A stretch of 64,000 bases of DNA from Balamuthia mandrillaris (GCA_031835245.1 JAVKOQ010000002.1:660501-724500), one strand, 5' to 3'. Positions 1 through 10,356 are shown, numbered from the stretch's first letter. A program made the numbers and translations. The notes: a model not told the origin generated them from the letters alone.

Positions 1-109
1 TCTCTTGGTATTGTAATTATAGTCGTGGAAACGAAAAGAAAGAAGAAAGCTTATCTGCCCATCCATCTTGTGTGCCCATTTGTTTTGCTTTTTTTTCAGC
101 TTGCAGAGG

Positions 110-119
110 TTAGGGTTAG
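110..119 (+). promoter_or_regulatory. Telo-box-like motif upstream of MRPL30
   Basis: TTAGGGTTAG lies about 170 nt upstream of the start codon of a ribosomal protein gene. Telo-boxes of this form are known in plant ribosomal-protein promoters. A role here is inference from position only. Confidence 0.25.
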
Positions 120-290
120 CGGTTCCGCTTGGGAAAATTATTATCGTTGTCCACAAAAATTATTTGCCAAACCGAAAAGTTGTCAATAAGCGTGAAATCT
201 ATCGAACAAAACAAACAAAAAGTAAAACACAACAACAAACGGAGAAAAACAAGGAGAGATCCACCAAAACACAAGCACTCTCTAGACACC

Positions 291-618
291 ATGTCGCGGC
301 CAGTGACGATGATCGGTATCACACTCGTTTCGCCTTCCAGGTTCCAAAAGCCCGCGGTGAAGGAGATTTTGAACGAGTGGGGCTTGCTGCGGCGGGGCCG
401 GAGCGTCTACCAACCAAACACGCGGAAAGTGCGACAACAGCTCGAGGCAGTACGTCCTCACTCTCTCATCCTCCCCCACCACTTTGTAACTCATTCCAAT
501 CCATGGTCTTTTTTTTTCCAAACACAAGGTAAAACACCTCGTAGTCCTGGAACCGATCTTTGCCCCCCAACAAACCACAACCTCCCCTTATGCCTCCTTG
601 CTTCCTCCTTCTCAGTAA
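291..618 (+). CDS. MRPL30: Mitochondrial ribosomal protein uL30m
   Basis: Exons 291-449 and 529-618 join in phase 0 and give 82 residues. The product reads as the L30 protein of the mitochondrial large ribosomal subunit. Visible family features are the first strand MIGITLVSPSRF (residues 7-18), the basic helix-turn LLRRGRSVYQPNTRKVRQQL, and the closing strand VKHLVVLEPIF, which begins exactly at the second exon and matches the VKHLIRIKP strand of animal MRPL30. It is close to bacterial L30 in size and lacks the long animal extensions. ATG 291 is the first in-frame start; ATG 309 would leave the domain intact. There is no obvious long presequence, so import through the basic N-terminus is inferred. 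The family call is fairly secure; the organelle assignment rests on similarity to the mitochondrial branch. Confidence 0.82.
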
Positions 619-702
619 TTTCTTCGTGTCGTCCTGACATATGTGTGCGCATAATGTGCAGTATTTGAGTTCAATTGAATAAAAACAAAAAAAGAAAGAA
701 AG

Positions 703-1546
703 ATGAAGAGCAACGCGTGGCGTTCGTTTCGTGTGGTGCCGAACCGGAGGCCCAACCTGTTGGCTTCGTTCAAGCAGTTGCAAAGGGACTTCTTCTTGTC
801 ATCCTCTTCCTCCGCTTCTCCCGTCTTTCTGTGGCGCTGCCACTACTCTTCTTCCACTGCAAAACAACCAACGAAACCAGCGGATGAGTCTTCTCCAACA
901 TCTTCCACTTCTTCCACCACCACCACCACCAAAGCCCGTCATCGACGGCTAGAGGTCCCACAACAACAAGCCGATGACACAGCCCATGACCCAACTAGAA
1001 GGTCCTTATCTCCCCTGGAACGCTCCCGGTCGATGGTCGCTCTGCGCATTTCCGGCACCCTCTCCACCATGGGGCTCTACCTGCAACCGCAGGAAGGCCA
1101 GGTATCCCCTCTCTACGGCTCCTTGATGCCCTACGTGCTGGACGAGAAAGGCTCCCCCCACTTCGCACTCCCCGAGTCGGATCAGCACGCCCAAAATCTT
1201 CTCACTTATACGAAAGCTTCTCTTGTGGTACTTTCTTTCTTCTCATCTTTCTTTGTTGTTGATCGTTTGATTCGATGGTTTGATGAAAAAAAAAAAAAGG
1301 TCTATCCACTGGTGCCGGAGTTCATCAACCCCTCCAACTTTGCGCTGCCGAGGGTGCTTCTCTCGGGGGAGACCAGCGCCCAGCACGATGAAAGCAAGGC
1401 CGCCACCTTGCGGGCACGGTTCTTGCAGAAGCACCCCGGCTCGCGCAAGTACCTCGACCAACTGCAGTTTTACAGCATGGTCCCCTCTGAGATTGTCTAC
1501 TGCTCCGGAGGGTGCGTCTCTTTCTCCTCTTTCCTCTCCCTCCTTC

Positions 1547-1578
<32 letters not shown>

Positions 1579-2228
1579 CGCTTCCACTCATGCTTCATGG
1601 TGATATCTTCTCTTTCTTTTCTTTTCGTTTTGTTTGTTGGGGACGAAAGGTTGGCAGAGACCATCCATTTAGACACGGAGGAATGGGCCAAGAGCCCCAT
1701 CTGTCCGGTCCTCTCCTCCAGCCGCAAGATCTTGGAGGAGATGAACGGCAGGAAGCGCCTCGCCCTGCAATGGTTTTGCAAGGAGTACGCCAACATGACC
1801 CCCGACGAAGCCTTCATGTTCTCCGTGGATCGCTTTGGCTTTGAGCTCATGGCTTGGCGACAAACTGACAGGTACCTCTGCCTCCTCTCGCTCTCTCGCC
1901 TTTCTCTGCCTTCTCATTCTCTCACAAAAAACAAAGGCAATGGATGGAGCTGCGGTTCCCATTTCCACACGAGATGAAGACGGCAGAGGAGTGTATGAGT
2001 GGCTTGGAACAGGCCATCAAGGTCATGAAGGACAAGCATCTTCCCACCGACCTGGAGGAGGAGGACAGGCAAAAGCTGGAGGAGGATATGGGCATACAAG
2101 GAGATGTCTTCCCCTCATCACAAGGAGGGAACATCTCCAACGCATTCGAGAAGGTGCAACAAGAGGCTGAACAGCAGGAACGGCTTCGGAGAGAACAGAT
2201 ACGTGCAAAGTTGGAGGAGGGGCTCTGA
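703..2228 (+). CDS. FMN-binding split-barrel protein (HugZ/GluTRBP-like) with DUF2470-type region
   Basis: Exons 703-1227, 1300-1511, 1650-1871 and 1937-2228 give 416 residues. Residues 1-105 are Ser/Thr-rich and basic and look like an organelle presequence plus linker. Residues about 111-260 carry the split-barrel pattern of pyridoxamine-oxidase-related and haem-degrading HugZ proteins: LRISGTLSTMGLYL, GSLMPYVLDEKGSPHF, ESDQHAQNL, PRVLLSGE and RARFLQKHPGSRKYL. Residues about 270-345 (MTPDEAFMFSVDRFGFEL) resemble the C-terminal DUF2470 partner domain seen in HugZ and in plant glutamyl-tRNA reductase-binding protein. The last 60 residues are a charged helix. Family members bind flavin or haem, or act as tetrapyrrole regulators; which applies here cannot be told. 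Intron 2 (1512-1649) contains a CT repeat. The gene stops about 90 nt before the stop of the convergent arrestin-like gene. Confidence 0.7.
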
Positions 2229-2317
2229 TGAGAGAGAAACAAAAGAAAAGAATGCGAAGTGCTATTGTTGGTGTTATTTGTTTTTTTTTTTTTTTTTTTG
2301 AGTGTTTTGGTTTGAAT

Positions 2318-3156
2318 TTAGTTGCTTACATGAACGGGGAGAGGAGCCTTGATGTGATAGTAGCCAATGGTCTTCTTCACGTCGAAGATGAGAAGAAGTT
2401 CGTGCTCGGTGTCTTCGGCGGTCTCTTCAAGCTTCTTGGGGAGAGGGTAATGAATGCTGCCTTCGTAATCCACGTAGCCGTCCAGAGGGAATCTAGCTCC
2501 TTGGAAGTACTCCTGGTCCGTGCCGGTCTTCTTAGGTTTACCTCGCTTGGGCTTGCCTCCTTCCTTCTTGGCTGGTTTAGGCACTCCTTTGTAGGTTTGC
2601 AGGTAGGCTTGGATGGACTTGACCTGGTTGGAAGCAGAGTTTTCGATTTTTACTGTTTTTTTGGAGGAAAGAAAGAGCGTCAACCGAAAGCATGGCTACA
2701 AACAAAAAAAAAGGATTGGCGACGAGAGAAAAGCGAGAAAGAGAGGGAGAGAGACTCGAAACTGACAACAACAATGTTGCGAGAACAAAGGGGGATGGGA
2801 GGAGAAAACAATGAAGCCATACCAAACACTTCCACTTTGTCTCCAGGTTTGTAGGGTCCTTGGCCGATGGAGCAGGTGAAGTTCAAGTAGTCCTTGGAGT
2901 TGAAAAACTTTTTCTTCACTTCGGTGGTGATTTTGTCGCCAGACACGCGAGTCTCGGCCAAAGGTCGAGGAGAGGTCGCTTCTGCGCCGCTCTCCTTCCT
3001 CGGCTTTTCCTTGCCCTTGTCTTTGCTCCCCTCGCTGGAGCTGTCGTGAGAGCTCTCCTCCTCCTCCTCAGATTCCGAGGAAGAAGCGGTGTTCTTCTCC
3101 TCGCTCTCCTCGGACTCCGAGGTCTCCACCTTGTTCTTCTTCTTTTCCGAGGACAT
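2318..3156 (-). CDS. Arrestin C-domain-like protein with acidic Ser-rich N-terminus
   Basis: Exons 3156-2823 and 2652-2318 (minus) give 222 residues. Residues 1-70 are Ser/Glu/Lys low complexity. After that the sequence follows the order of an arrestin C-domain: LNFTCSIGQGPYKPGDKVEV, then VKIENSASNQVKSIQAYL (the arrestin N-S-x-x-x-V-K-x-I strand, formed across the splice junction), a Lys-rich loop, GSIHYPLPKKL, and a final strand pair IGYYHIKAPLPVHV. Only one arrestin-fold half is present, so it would be a short adaptor or scaffold. No binding partner can be read. The intron 2822-2653 is GT-AG. The match is by pattern only and a different beta-sandwich family is possible. Confidence 0.5.
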
Positions 3157-3825
3157 CACGATTTGTAGCGGTTCTTCTGCCGTGGTTGAAAGCTTTGCTC
3201 CAGCCAAAAAAAAAAAAAAATAAAATAAAAAACACACACACAAACACACCCAACAATTCAACGTAGTGGGCACAAAATCAATTCAAACAAAGAAAGGTAG
3301 CAAACGCGTTCTCTTCCGTGCAAATCCTCTTTGTGCGTGTGTGAGTGAACGTTAGAAAATGAACGGGCAAAGAAAAAAATAATACACAAATGCTGTTCAG
3401 CCCCCATCAAACCTATCAGCTTCACTACCCCAAAAAAAACCATCATCGATTGGCGCCAATTAATTTTAGGTGACGTCGGGGCAATGACGGGCATTGGAGG
3501 ACGGAGTTTGTATTATTTTTTGTGGACATGTCGACAAAATGACTTCGAAGAAAATCGGATTTCGAAGGCTTTTTTTTTTGGTTTTTCAGCTTGCGCACAG
3601 CGAAAATAACAGGGAGGATTGATTCGGTGGACGCACTTTGGGAAGAGAGTTTAAAATTCAAGAGCCACTACACGCTTTTATTCTGTGGTGGTTGCAGTGT
3701 GAGGCAAAATTAACCAGGCACACGTACTCAGGTGGCTTTTAGGTGGTTCTGCGCTTGGATTGAGCGCCTTGTTGGTTTGGAAGTTCGTGCTCAATCGGAG
3801 GATTAAGCGCAGACATCTCCTCACT
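3157..3825. other. Divergent intergenic region, arrestin-like gene / FAF2
   Basis: No confident gene. It holds an A-rich stretch with an AC repeat (about 3205-3250), a TGACGTC element near 3470, one GTCGACAAAA motif and, at 3703-3825, a frame open into the first FAF2 exon that reads as a hydrophobic segment (LLGGSALGLSALLVWKFVL). An upstream FAF2 exon could lie here, but I find no convincing start codon. Confidence 0.5.
3530..3539 (+). promoter_or_regulatory. Recurrent GTCGACAAAA motif, copy 1
   Basis: Exact GTCGACAAAA in the 5' flank of the FAF2-like gene. The same 10-mer occurs in three other 5' flanks of this window, far above the roughly 0.1 copies expected by chance. It is a candidate core-promoter or transcription-start element. 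Confidence 0.4.
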
Positions 3826-5332
3826 ATGCAAGCCTCTGCTGCCTCTTCTTCCTCTTCTGCTTCACATCCAAAGTATGTATTCCAACAACACCCCTTTTAC
3901 CCCGTCTTTGTCATTGACGTTTTTTTTTCCACCAACTCTCTTAGCACCGCCTCCTTGCCTTTGTACGCTTACTTAAATCCGTTCACTCTGTTGGGGGCTC
4001 TGTTCACTGGTGCGATACCACCAGGTAACTCGTTGTGTCACCCTGCTTTCTTTGTATTGGCCTTCTTTCTCGTGTTTTTTTTTCCTGCTTCAAGCTCACC
4101 CCTTTTTTTTTTGATTCAGAACATAGAGACCCAACCCTTGCCGCGGCTCTTTTTCGGAGAGACTTTGAAGAAAGCTATGGCCCCGTCCACCCTGTATTCA
4201 TAGAGGACTCCTACAATGAAGCCATCAGGGCGGCAAGGTCGGAGTTCAAGTTCCTCATTGTATATCTTCACTCGAGCTTGCACACCGACACGCCCAGTTT
4301 TTGTAGGTTTGTGTTTTGCACTGGCCCCTTTGCTTTCTTCTCAGAGAACAAGTTCGGGCTGACGAATAGGCCTTTCCTTTTAAACAACTCCACCGTAGAA
4401 ATGTATTGGCCTCTGAAACCTTTGCAGATTTTGTAAATGATAACATGCTTTTCTGGGGAGGAGACGTCAGAATGCCCGAACCGTACAAGGTTTGCTCGTT
4501 GCTTGGAGCCTCCTCTTTTCCGTTTATGGCTGTGCTTTGCAACATTGATGGTACCGTCAGTTGCCTTGCAAGATATGAGGGTACGTGATCAGCACCCTTG
4601 AACTGCGTCAACAAAGGTCTTCTTGGACTTTCAGTTGCTAAGTTCTTTTGTATCAGGTGCGATGGATACGATGAACGTAATGTCACAGCTAGCTTCACTT
4701 CTTGAGGAGCGAGGCCCCCTTTTGGTAGCTGCAAGAGCTGCAGTGTATGTGCCTCTCTCTCTCTCTCTCTCTCCCTCTCCTCCATTCAAATGATGAGATA
4801 TAAAGTATCGCTTCTCTGCATTTCTATGATGAGAATTGCACGTCAGTCTGATTATTGTCATTGTGTTATTTTTTGTTTTCTGTTGTTTGTTTTCTTTCAT
4901 CTCACCAATGCTTTATGCCGCACATTCAGTGAAGAGAGGGAGCAAGATCGCCTCATTCGTGAAGAACAAGACCTTGCCTACCAAGAATCTCTACTTCGTG
5001 ACCAAGAACGAGTACGCCCTCTCCAGTTCTCTCTAGCATAGCAACAATGTTTAACTCCCATCTTATCATCAAAAGGAACGGCAACTAAGAGAAGAGGCAG
5101 AACGGAAGGAAAGAGAAGAGCGAGCACTTTTGGAAGCCGAGCGACAGGAGGAAGAGGAGGCCAGAAGAGCGGAAGAGGCTCGCCAGCAGTTGTTGGCTGA
5201 GAAGCAGAGGCGCCTGCCCCCCGAGCCCGCTCCCAACTCTCCCACCACCGCCAAGATCGTCATTCGCCTGCCCGACGGCGTTCGTATGGAACGGCTGTTT
5301 CACTGGACCGACACTGTTCAGGTATCTATTCC

Positions 5333-5368
<36 letters not shown>

Positions 5369-5560
5369 TGATATTTTGTTTTGCTACCAAACAAATAGTC
5401 TCTGTATGATTTTGTGGATGTGTCGCAGCCGGAGAATGTGAGAATGGGGGAGTACTACCTCATGTCCAATTTCCCACGCAAGGCCTTTACCGACGAGTCC
5501 CTCACCCTCCGCAGCGCTGGCATCGATCCCCAAAGCCTGCTCTTTGTGCAACCTCATTAA
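3826..5560 (+). CDS. FAF2: FAF2/UBXD8-type UAS-UBX protein (ERAD adaptor)
   Basis: Exons 3826-3872, 3945-4024, 4120-4306, 4399-4580, 4657-4744, 4930-5011, 5076-5321 and 5399-5560 give 357 residues. FAF2 sits in the ER and lipid-droplet membrane by a hairpin and recruits p97/Cdc48 through its UBX domain. Here residues about 19-42 (LPLYAYLNPFTLLGALFTGA) look like the membrane hairpin. A UAS thioredoxin-like domain follows (FEESYGPVHPVF, FLIVYLHSSLHTDTPSFCRN, MLFWGG, FPFMAVL), then a Glu/Arg coiled coil (about 195-270), then UBX (about 278-357, with IVIRLPDGVRMERLF and LMSNFPRKAF). The UBA domain of animal FAF2 is not seen; it is either absent or in an unrecognised 5' exon. ATG 3826 is the first ATG in frame, but the start is uncertain because the frame stays open and hydrophobic upstream to 3703. 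Confidence 0.82.
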
Positions 5561-5671
5561 AAAACAAAACCATCCTACCCTTGGTTGGCCGTTTTAAACA
5601 TCTGACCACCCAACCTTCTCTCTTCCCTTCTCTCTCAGTAAAAGAGATTCCTTCACTTCTTTTTCTGTTTG

Positions 5672-5681
5672 GTCGACAAAA
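5672..5681 (+). promoter_or_regulatory. Recurrent GTCGACAAAA motif, copy 2
   Basis: Exact GTCGACAAAA 31 nt before the DHODH start codon (ATG 5712), in the same orientation as the gene. It belongs to the set of four copies described in the findings. Confidence 0.45.
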
Positions 5682-5711
5682 ATAACCTGAAAGAAAAATA
5701 GGGTAAAGAAG

Positions 5712-7806
5712 ATGAGAGGCACAAAGAGCGCGTCTGCGGGTGGTGGCGGTAGTGCAGGTTTTCGAAGGGCAAAGCGGTGGTTGTGGGTTGGGCTTGGAGG
5801 GACTTGCGTGGGTGTGGCCACCTACGCCTCGCTCCAAAATCCGCAGAGCGCCTTATATCCTTCGCTGGTGATGCCGGCCTTGCACAAGTTGGACGCAGAG
5901 ACAGCTCACAGAGCGACCGTTTGGTGTGCTGCGCGTGGTCTCTCCCCATCTGAAGTACGTCCCTCCTACCTTTCTCTCTTCTAATTGCCCGATCTCTCGT
6001 TTGATTCATCCCTCTCCACTTGTTTTTGGTACAAATCTCATGCTACGTTTTTTTAAACGAAGAGGGAGGCAGATGATGAAAGATTGAGAGTAAGACTGTG
6101 GGGCAAGACGTTCAGCAACCCGGTGGGTCTTGCGGCAGGCATGGACAAGCACGCAGAGTGCATGAAAGCGTTTTTAGACATGGGCTTTGGTTTTGTGGAG
6201 ATCGGTTCAGTGTGTCCTCGCCCTCAACCCGGCAACCCAAAGCCTCGTGTCTTCAGACTGCCGAGTGAGAAGGCTATCATCAATCGGTAAGTTCTGCAAG
6301 AGAGATGAAGCAGAAAATAGGAGAGCAAGCTGAAAGGAGAGAGAGAGAGAGAGCGGAGAGAGCGAAGAGAGAAGAGAGGAGAGGAAGAGGAAAGTGGAAA
6401 GAGGAAAAAGGAGAGCACAGAGAGAGAGAGAGAGAGAGAAAGAGAGGTGAAGACAGTAGAGAACTGAGAAGCAAAAAAAGATACAAGCAAAGAGCGTAAC
6501 AGAACAAACAGACCTGAGAATTATATGATGAGGTTGATAACACAGATATGTTACATCATTCGAACAGGTATGGATTTAATAGTGAAGGAATGGGACCTGC
6601 GGAAGAACGACTGAAGAAATTCAGAGAGGAACAACGAGACGAGCTCATGTATGGCAAACTCCAGAAAGTATGTTTGACGCTTCTATATTGGTCTTCACTT
6701 CCATCAATCTCAAACCAAATCACAACACAACAAACACACAGCAACCATTGCTGCATCGGCTGCAAAGTTTATTAGGAAAGAACCACAAGAGCCTGAGCAA
6801 CGCTATCGTGGGTGTAAACCTCGGCAAAAACAAGGATAGAGTAACAGGAAAGGCCGAGGACAATCCTGCCGATGACTACGTAGAGCTGCTGCTTCGCTTG
6901 GGCCAGTACGCTGACTACCTCGTCATCAACGTCTCCTCTCCCAACACACCTCACCTCCGTGAGTTGCAGCAACAAAAAGAGCTCTCCATCATCCTGACAC
7001 AAGTCTTTGCTGCCAGAGAGCTGCTCAACAAAAGGGTAAAAGAGAATAGGGCGGAGCGAATGCCAGAAACAACCATTGGCCCTCCCATTCTTATCAAGAT
7101 ATCTCCTGACATTACAGAGCAACAAAAGAAGGACATCGCAGAGTTAGCCTTGCAGCACGAAGTGGATGGCATCATCATTTCTAACACCACTATTACTCGT
7201 CCGTTGCGCTCTCTCCTTGCGACGCAGTACGATCCCAAATTTGTGTTATCACCGTTGGGGGCACTGGAACCTTCCGGGCCTGCTCCAGTTCCAGCTTCTA
7301 GCACTTCTTACCGCTTCTCCTCCCCTGCTTCTAGTACTTCCTCCTCTTCTCCTCCTCCGTCTTCTTCCTCTTCTACCACGAGCACTTCCACCCCCTCTTC
7401 CAATTCTCCTTCACTCTCCTCTTTATCCTCTCTCTTCCGTCCAATCAACGAGGAAGAAATAGCAATGGAGGCCGGTGGCCTTAGTGGTCAGCCCCTGTTC
7501 CAACCCTCCACAAAACTGTTAGGGGAGATGTATGAGCTGACTAAGGGAAAGATCCCGCTGATCGGCGTTGGCGGCATTTCCAGTGGCAAGGACGCCTTTG
7601 ACAAGATCCGTGCCGGCGCTTCCCTCGTGCAGCTCTACACGGGGTTGGTGTATCAAGGACCCGGTCTCGTGCCGCAGATCAAGAGAGAGCTGCTCGAGTG
7701 CTTGGATAGACATAAATTTAGGACCATTGAGGAGGCTGTTGGCAGTGCACATAAGACGACGACAACAACTACAACACAAGCAGAAGGTGGCATGAAGAGA
7801 GTTTAG
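5712..7806 (+). CDS. DHODH: Dihydroorotate dehydrogenase, class 2 (mitochondrial)
   Basis: Exons 5712-5954, 6063-6286, 6568-6667 and 6742-7806 give 543 residues. The enzyme oxidises dihydroorotate to orotate with ubiquinone, the fourth step of pyrimidine synthesis, on the inner mitochondrial membrane. Residues 1-45 hold a basic, Gly-rich leader and a membrane segment ([19 protein letters not shown]), followed by the class 2 quinone-tunnel helices. FMN and substrate motifs are intact: [40 protein letters not shown] (catalytic Ser as in class 2), [42 protein letters not shown]. An extra Ser/Pro-rich segment of about 65 residues (about 358-424) interrupts the protein between the IIISNTT strand and EAGGLSG. 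Intron 2 (6287-6567) is unusual in being GA-rich on the sense strand. Confidence 0.95.
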
Positions 7807-7905
7807 TCAGAAACAAATGAGCTCCTTCTCTCTCGCTCTCTCGCTCTTGCAATCAAAAGTGTTTATTATCTTTTTTGTTCGAAGAAGAAGAAGACAAAAA
7901 AAAAT

Positions 7906-8991
7906 ATGAAGAAAGCAGACAAAGAGAAAGAAGATGAGAGAGAGCCTATTTTAGCAGGCCAGCTACAGAGAGTATGGGAGGAGTATTGCGAGCAAGTCGA
8001 CCTTCAACACAAGCAATACTTGGCAGCTGCGCAGAAACAGTTCGAAGAGATACTGCACTCCCTTCAACTGGAACGCCAGAAAGAAAAGGCGGAATGGGAA
8101 CAACAGAGAAGCAAATGGAAGGAAGAGCTGGAGACCATGACACGAATTCATGAGGTCCAACGGGAACAAGTCAAACTGGATGTTGGTGGGAAGTACTACT
8201 CCACGGCCATTAGCAACCTGACCAAGTTCCCTGACTCCATGTTGGGCGCTATGTTCAGCGGGCGCCATGAGATCATAAAAAATGACGAGGGCAGAGTATT
8301 TATTGACAGGGACGGCAAGCTCTTCCGGTATATCCTGGACTTTCTTCGCAATAACGAATGGGATCTGCCACATCACAAACCTCACTTGTTGCGGAAGATC
8401 AGAAAAGTGCGTTTCCCCCCGTCCTATGGAGTACGGTTAACCTTCCTTTGCTCTCATCACACCATTCAGGAAATAGATTTCTATGGCCTGCCGTACGCTG
8501 TGACGAATCTACAGGTGGTCAACTTTTCTCTGGCAACAGGGGGAGACTTACAGCTTTCATTCGACCACCCTCGGGGCTACGAATTCAGCGTGACCACTGA
8601 GATATTGTTGCATAAGGCGGAGGCTAAGTTGGTGCTCCCCCAAGGCTCCACAGCCCGAGCTTTCCTCTGCCTGGATGGCAGAAGAGTGGCCACAACGGAA
8701 ACCGTGCATGGAGGTGTCCTCACCTCCACTCAACCACACTGGCACGCCATGACCTTCCAGCCTGAAGGCTCCGTCAAGTGCCTTGCTGGCCGAGTGTATG
8801 CCATTTTAGTGGAGAGCCCTGGAGGCGAGTTTGTTTTTTCCAACGGCAACAACGAGAAGAGAACGGTGGGCGAGGTGTTCACTCAGGTGGAGAGCAAATA
8901 TTTGTGGGATGGAGGAGTGCAGAGGAACACCAGGTCCACTCAGCTGAAGCTGCGCTACTCGCAAGACAAGAATGACAAACAAGTCGCATAA
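7906..8991 (+). CDS. KCTD-type BTB/T1-domain protein
   Basis: Exons 7906-8406 and 8470-8991 give 340 residues. Residues 1-85 form a charged coiled coil. Residues about 86-180 are a potassium-channel-tetramerisation (T1/BTB) domain: VKLDVGGKYYSTAISNL, MFSGRHEI, VFIDRDGKLFRYILDFLR and, after splicing, KEIDFYGLPYAV. KCTD proteins usually act as oligomeric adaptors, often for cullin-3 ligases; that role is inferred. The C-terminal 160 residues are beta-rich and unrecognised. The 63-nt intron (8407-8469, GTGCGT to ATTCAG) is a multiple of three and has no in-frame stop, so the unspliced reading also stays open; splicing restores the family's FY motif spacing and is preferred. The start ATG follows an A-rich leader. 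Confidence 0.8.
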   Translation: MKKADKEKEDEREPILAGQLQRVWEEYCEQVDLQHKQYLAAAQKQFEEILHSLQLERQKEKAEWEQQRSKWKEELETMTRIHEVQREQVKLDVGGKYYSTAISNLTKFPDSMLGAMFSGRHEIIKNDEGRVFIDRDGKLFRYILDFLRNNEWDLPHHKPHLLRKIRKVRFPPSYGVRLTFLCSHHTIQEIDFYGLPYAVTNLQVVNFSLATGGDLQLSFDHPRGYEFSVTTEILLHKAEAKLVLPQGSTARAFLCLDGRRVATTETVHGGVLTSTQPHWHAMTFQPEGSVKCLAGRVYAILVESPGGEFVFSNGNNEKRTVGEVFTQVESKYLWDGGVQRNTRSTQLKLRYSQDKNDKQVA

Positions 8992-9313
8992 ATTTTTTGG
9001 CGGGAACGCAGACGGTGCAGGAAGAGCATCGGTGGCGGGGAGAAATGTGTCCAGATTTGGGCGGCCGCTTGCGGGAAGAAGGGGGTACGTTCCGTTGCCG
9101 CTGGTGGCATTCCAATAAAACGAGTAATTTATCGGAGAGAGAAAAGAAAGAAAGGAACAGCCAAAAAGAAGCGGTTGGCTGAAGACACACTCACTGCTCG
9201 TAGCCCGCACGCTGTTGTTGTTGTTATTACTTCTCTCTCTTTTTTTTTGAAGTGCCTTTGCAACTGTCTTTTTTTAACGAGGAGAGGAAAAGCACGAACG
9301 TACTAAAGCGCAG
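8992..9313. other. Intergenic region, KCTD gene to CHIC gene
   Basis: 322 nt with no gene that I can support. It contains a GC-rich stretch with a GCGGCCGC octamer near 9062, an A/G-rich tract (about 9135-9180) and a T-run near 9241, which would cover the 3' end of one transcript and the promoter of the next. Confidence 0.5.
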
Positions 9314-9979
9314 ATGCCACGAGTAATCGTTAACGTGAACAAGGAGGAACCCCATGAAACGAACGAGCATTGGGGCTTCTTTGAGGACAAGCTCCCGGAA
9401 GGGTTACAGGGCGTGCTCACGGAGCAAGAGTTCAAAGAGGTGATGGAGCGCGTGAACGAGCTGTGGGTGCCCGTGGTGGAGCTGGAGGACAACGAACACT
9501 TTTGCTGCAGGTGCTGCGCTTGCCTGTGGTGCTTATGCACGTTCGGCATCAGCTGTTGCATCCTCTGCTGCTTTCAAAGCTGCCTAGACTCAAAAGTGGA
9601 GGACAAGAAGAAGGATTGCCGGAAAGAGATCAAGGAGTACTTTGAGGACGTCAACAAAAATTTCCAGGACAAGGGCGTCACCTTTCGATTCTCTCCCGTT
9701 GTGACTACGCCCTACATTGACATCAAGGTCGGGGACGAAAGCGACAGTGACGAGGAGGACGGCCATCACGCAAAGCAAAATCAAGATAAGAAAGAGGAGA
9801 CAACAGAAAACAAACGAGACAAAGAAGAAGCAAAAGAACAGGAGGAAACAACAGAGAAAGAGGCAGCAAAGCAGAAAGAGGAGGAAAGCGAAAGCGATAG
9901 CAGCAGTAGCAGCGGCAGTGACGACGATAGCCCTGCTTCTCCTGGTGGTGGCGGCGGTGACCTGGACGGTTTGGACTGA
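9314..9979 (+). CDS. CHIC-type cysteine-rich hydrophobic protein
   Basis: Single exon, 221 residues. Residues about 25-135 match the CHIC/Golgin-A7-ERF4 family: LPEGLQGVLTEQEFKEVMER, then VNELWVPVVELEDNEHFC, the cysteine-hydrophobic stretch CCRCCACLWCLCTFGISCC, then a charged helix and FRFSPVV. In animals CHIC proteins are palmitoylated on this cysteine string and bind the plasma membrane and vesicles; the related ERF4/Golgin-A7 proteins are partners of palmitoyltransferases. Residues 140-221 are a Lys/Glu/Ser/Asp tail that the animal proteins lack. ATG 9314 opens the frame just before MPRVIVNVNKEEP. There is no intron, unlike the neighbours. Confidence 0.75.
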   Translation: MPRVIVNVNKEEPHETNEHWGFFEDKLPEGLQGVLTEQEFKEVMERVNELWVPVVELEDNEHFCCRCCACLWCLCTFGISCCILCCFQSCLDSKVEDKKKDCRKEIKEYFEDVNKNFQDKGVTFRFSPVVTTPYIDIKVGDESDSDEEDGHHAKQNQDKKEETTENKRDKEEAKEQEETTEKEAAKQKEEESESDSSSSSGSDDDSPASPGGGGGDLDGLD

Positions 9980-10068
9980 ACAGGACGATCACCACTTTCC
10001 CTTTTGTTTTTCGCTTTCTGTGGCTACAAACAAGACAAACAAACACAATGTTCTTATCGACCGTTGAG

Positions 10069-10132
10069 GAAGAGAGAGAGAGAGAGGGAGGGAGGGAGGG
10101 AGCATACAGAAAGAAAGAGAAAAAGATAATTA

Positions 10133-10163
<31 letters not shown>
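10069..10163 (+). repeat. GA/GGGA microsatellites upstream of DDB2
   Basis: Two GA tracts flank a GGGA run within the 377-nt gap 9980-10356 between the CHIC gene and DDB2. No gene is seen in this gap. A TATA-like TATATATA lies near 10266, about 90 nt before the DDB2 start. Confidence 0.8.
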
Positions 10164-10356
10164 GTGGAAGACAAAGGAGAGCAGGGTTTCTTGTTAGGCC
10201 ATCAATGCAGGAGCTATCAGCTGCTGCTGCTGACACACACACCAGAGGGCGTCACGTCATTCGTCTATATATATTGTGTCACGAAAAGTTTCGAAGAAAA
10301 AAAAACATCCGAACGACACACGCACACTGGCCCGGAGTGGAGAGAGAGAGAACGAG

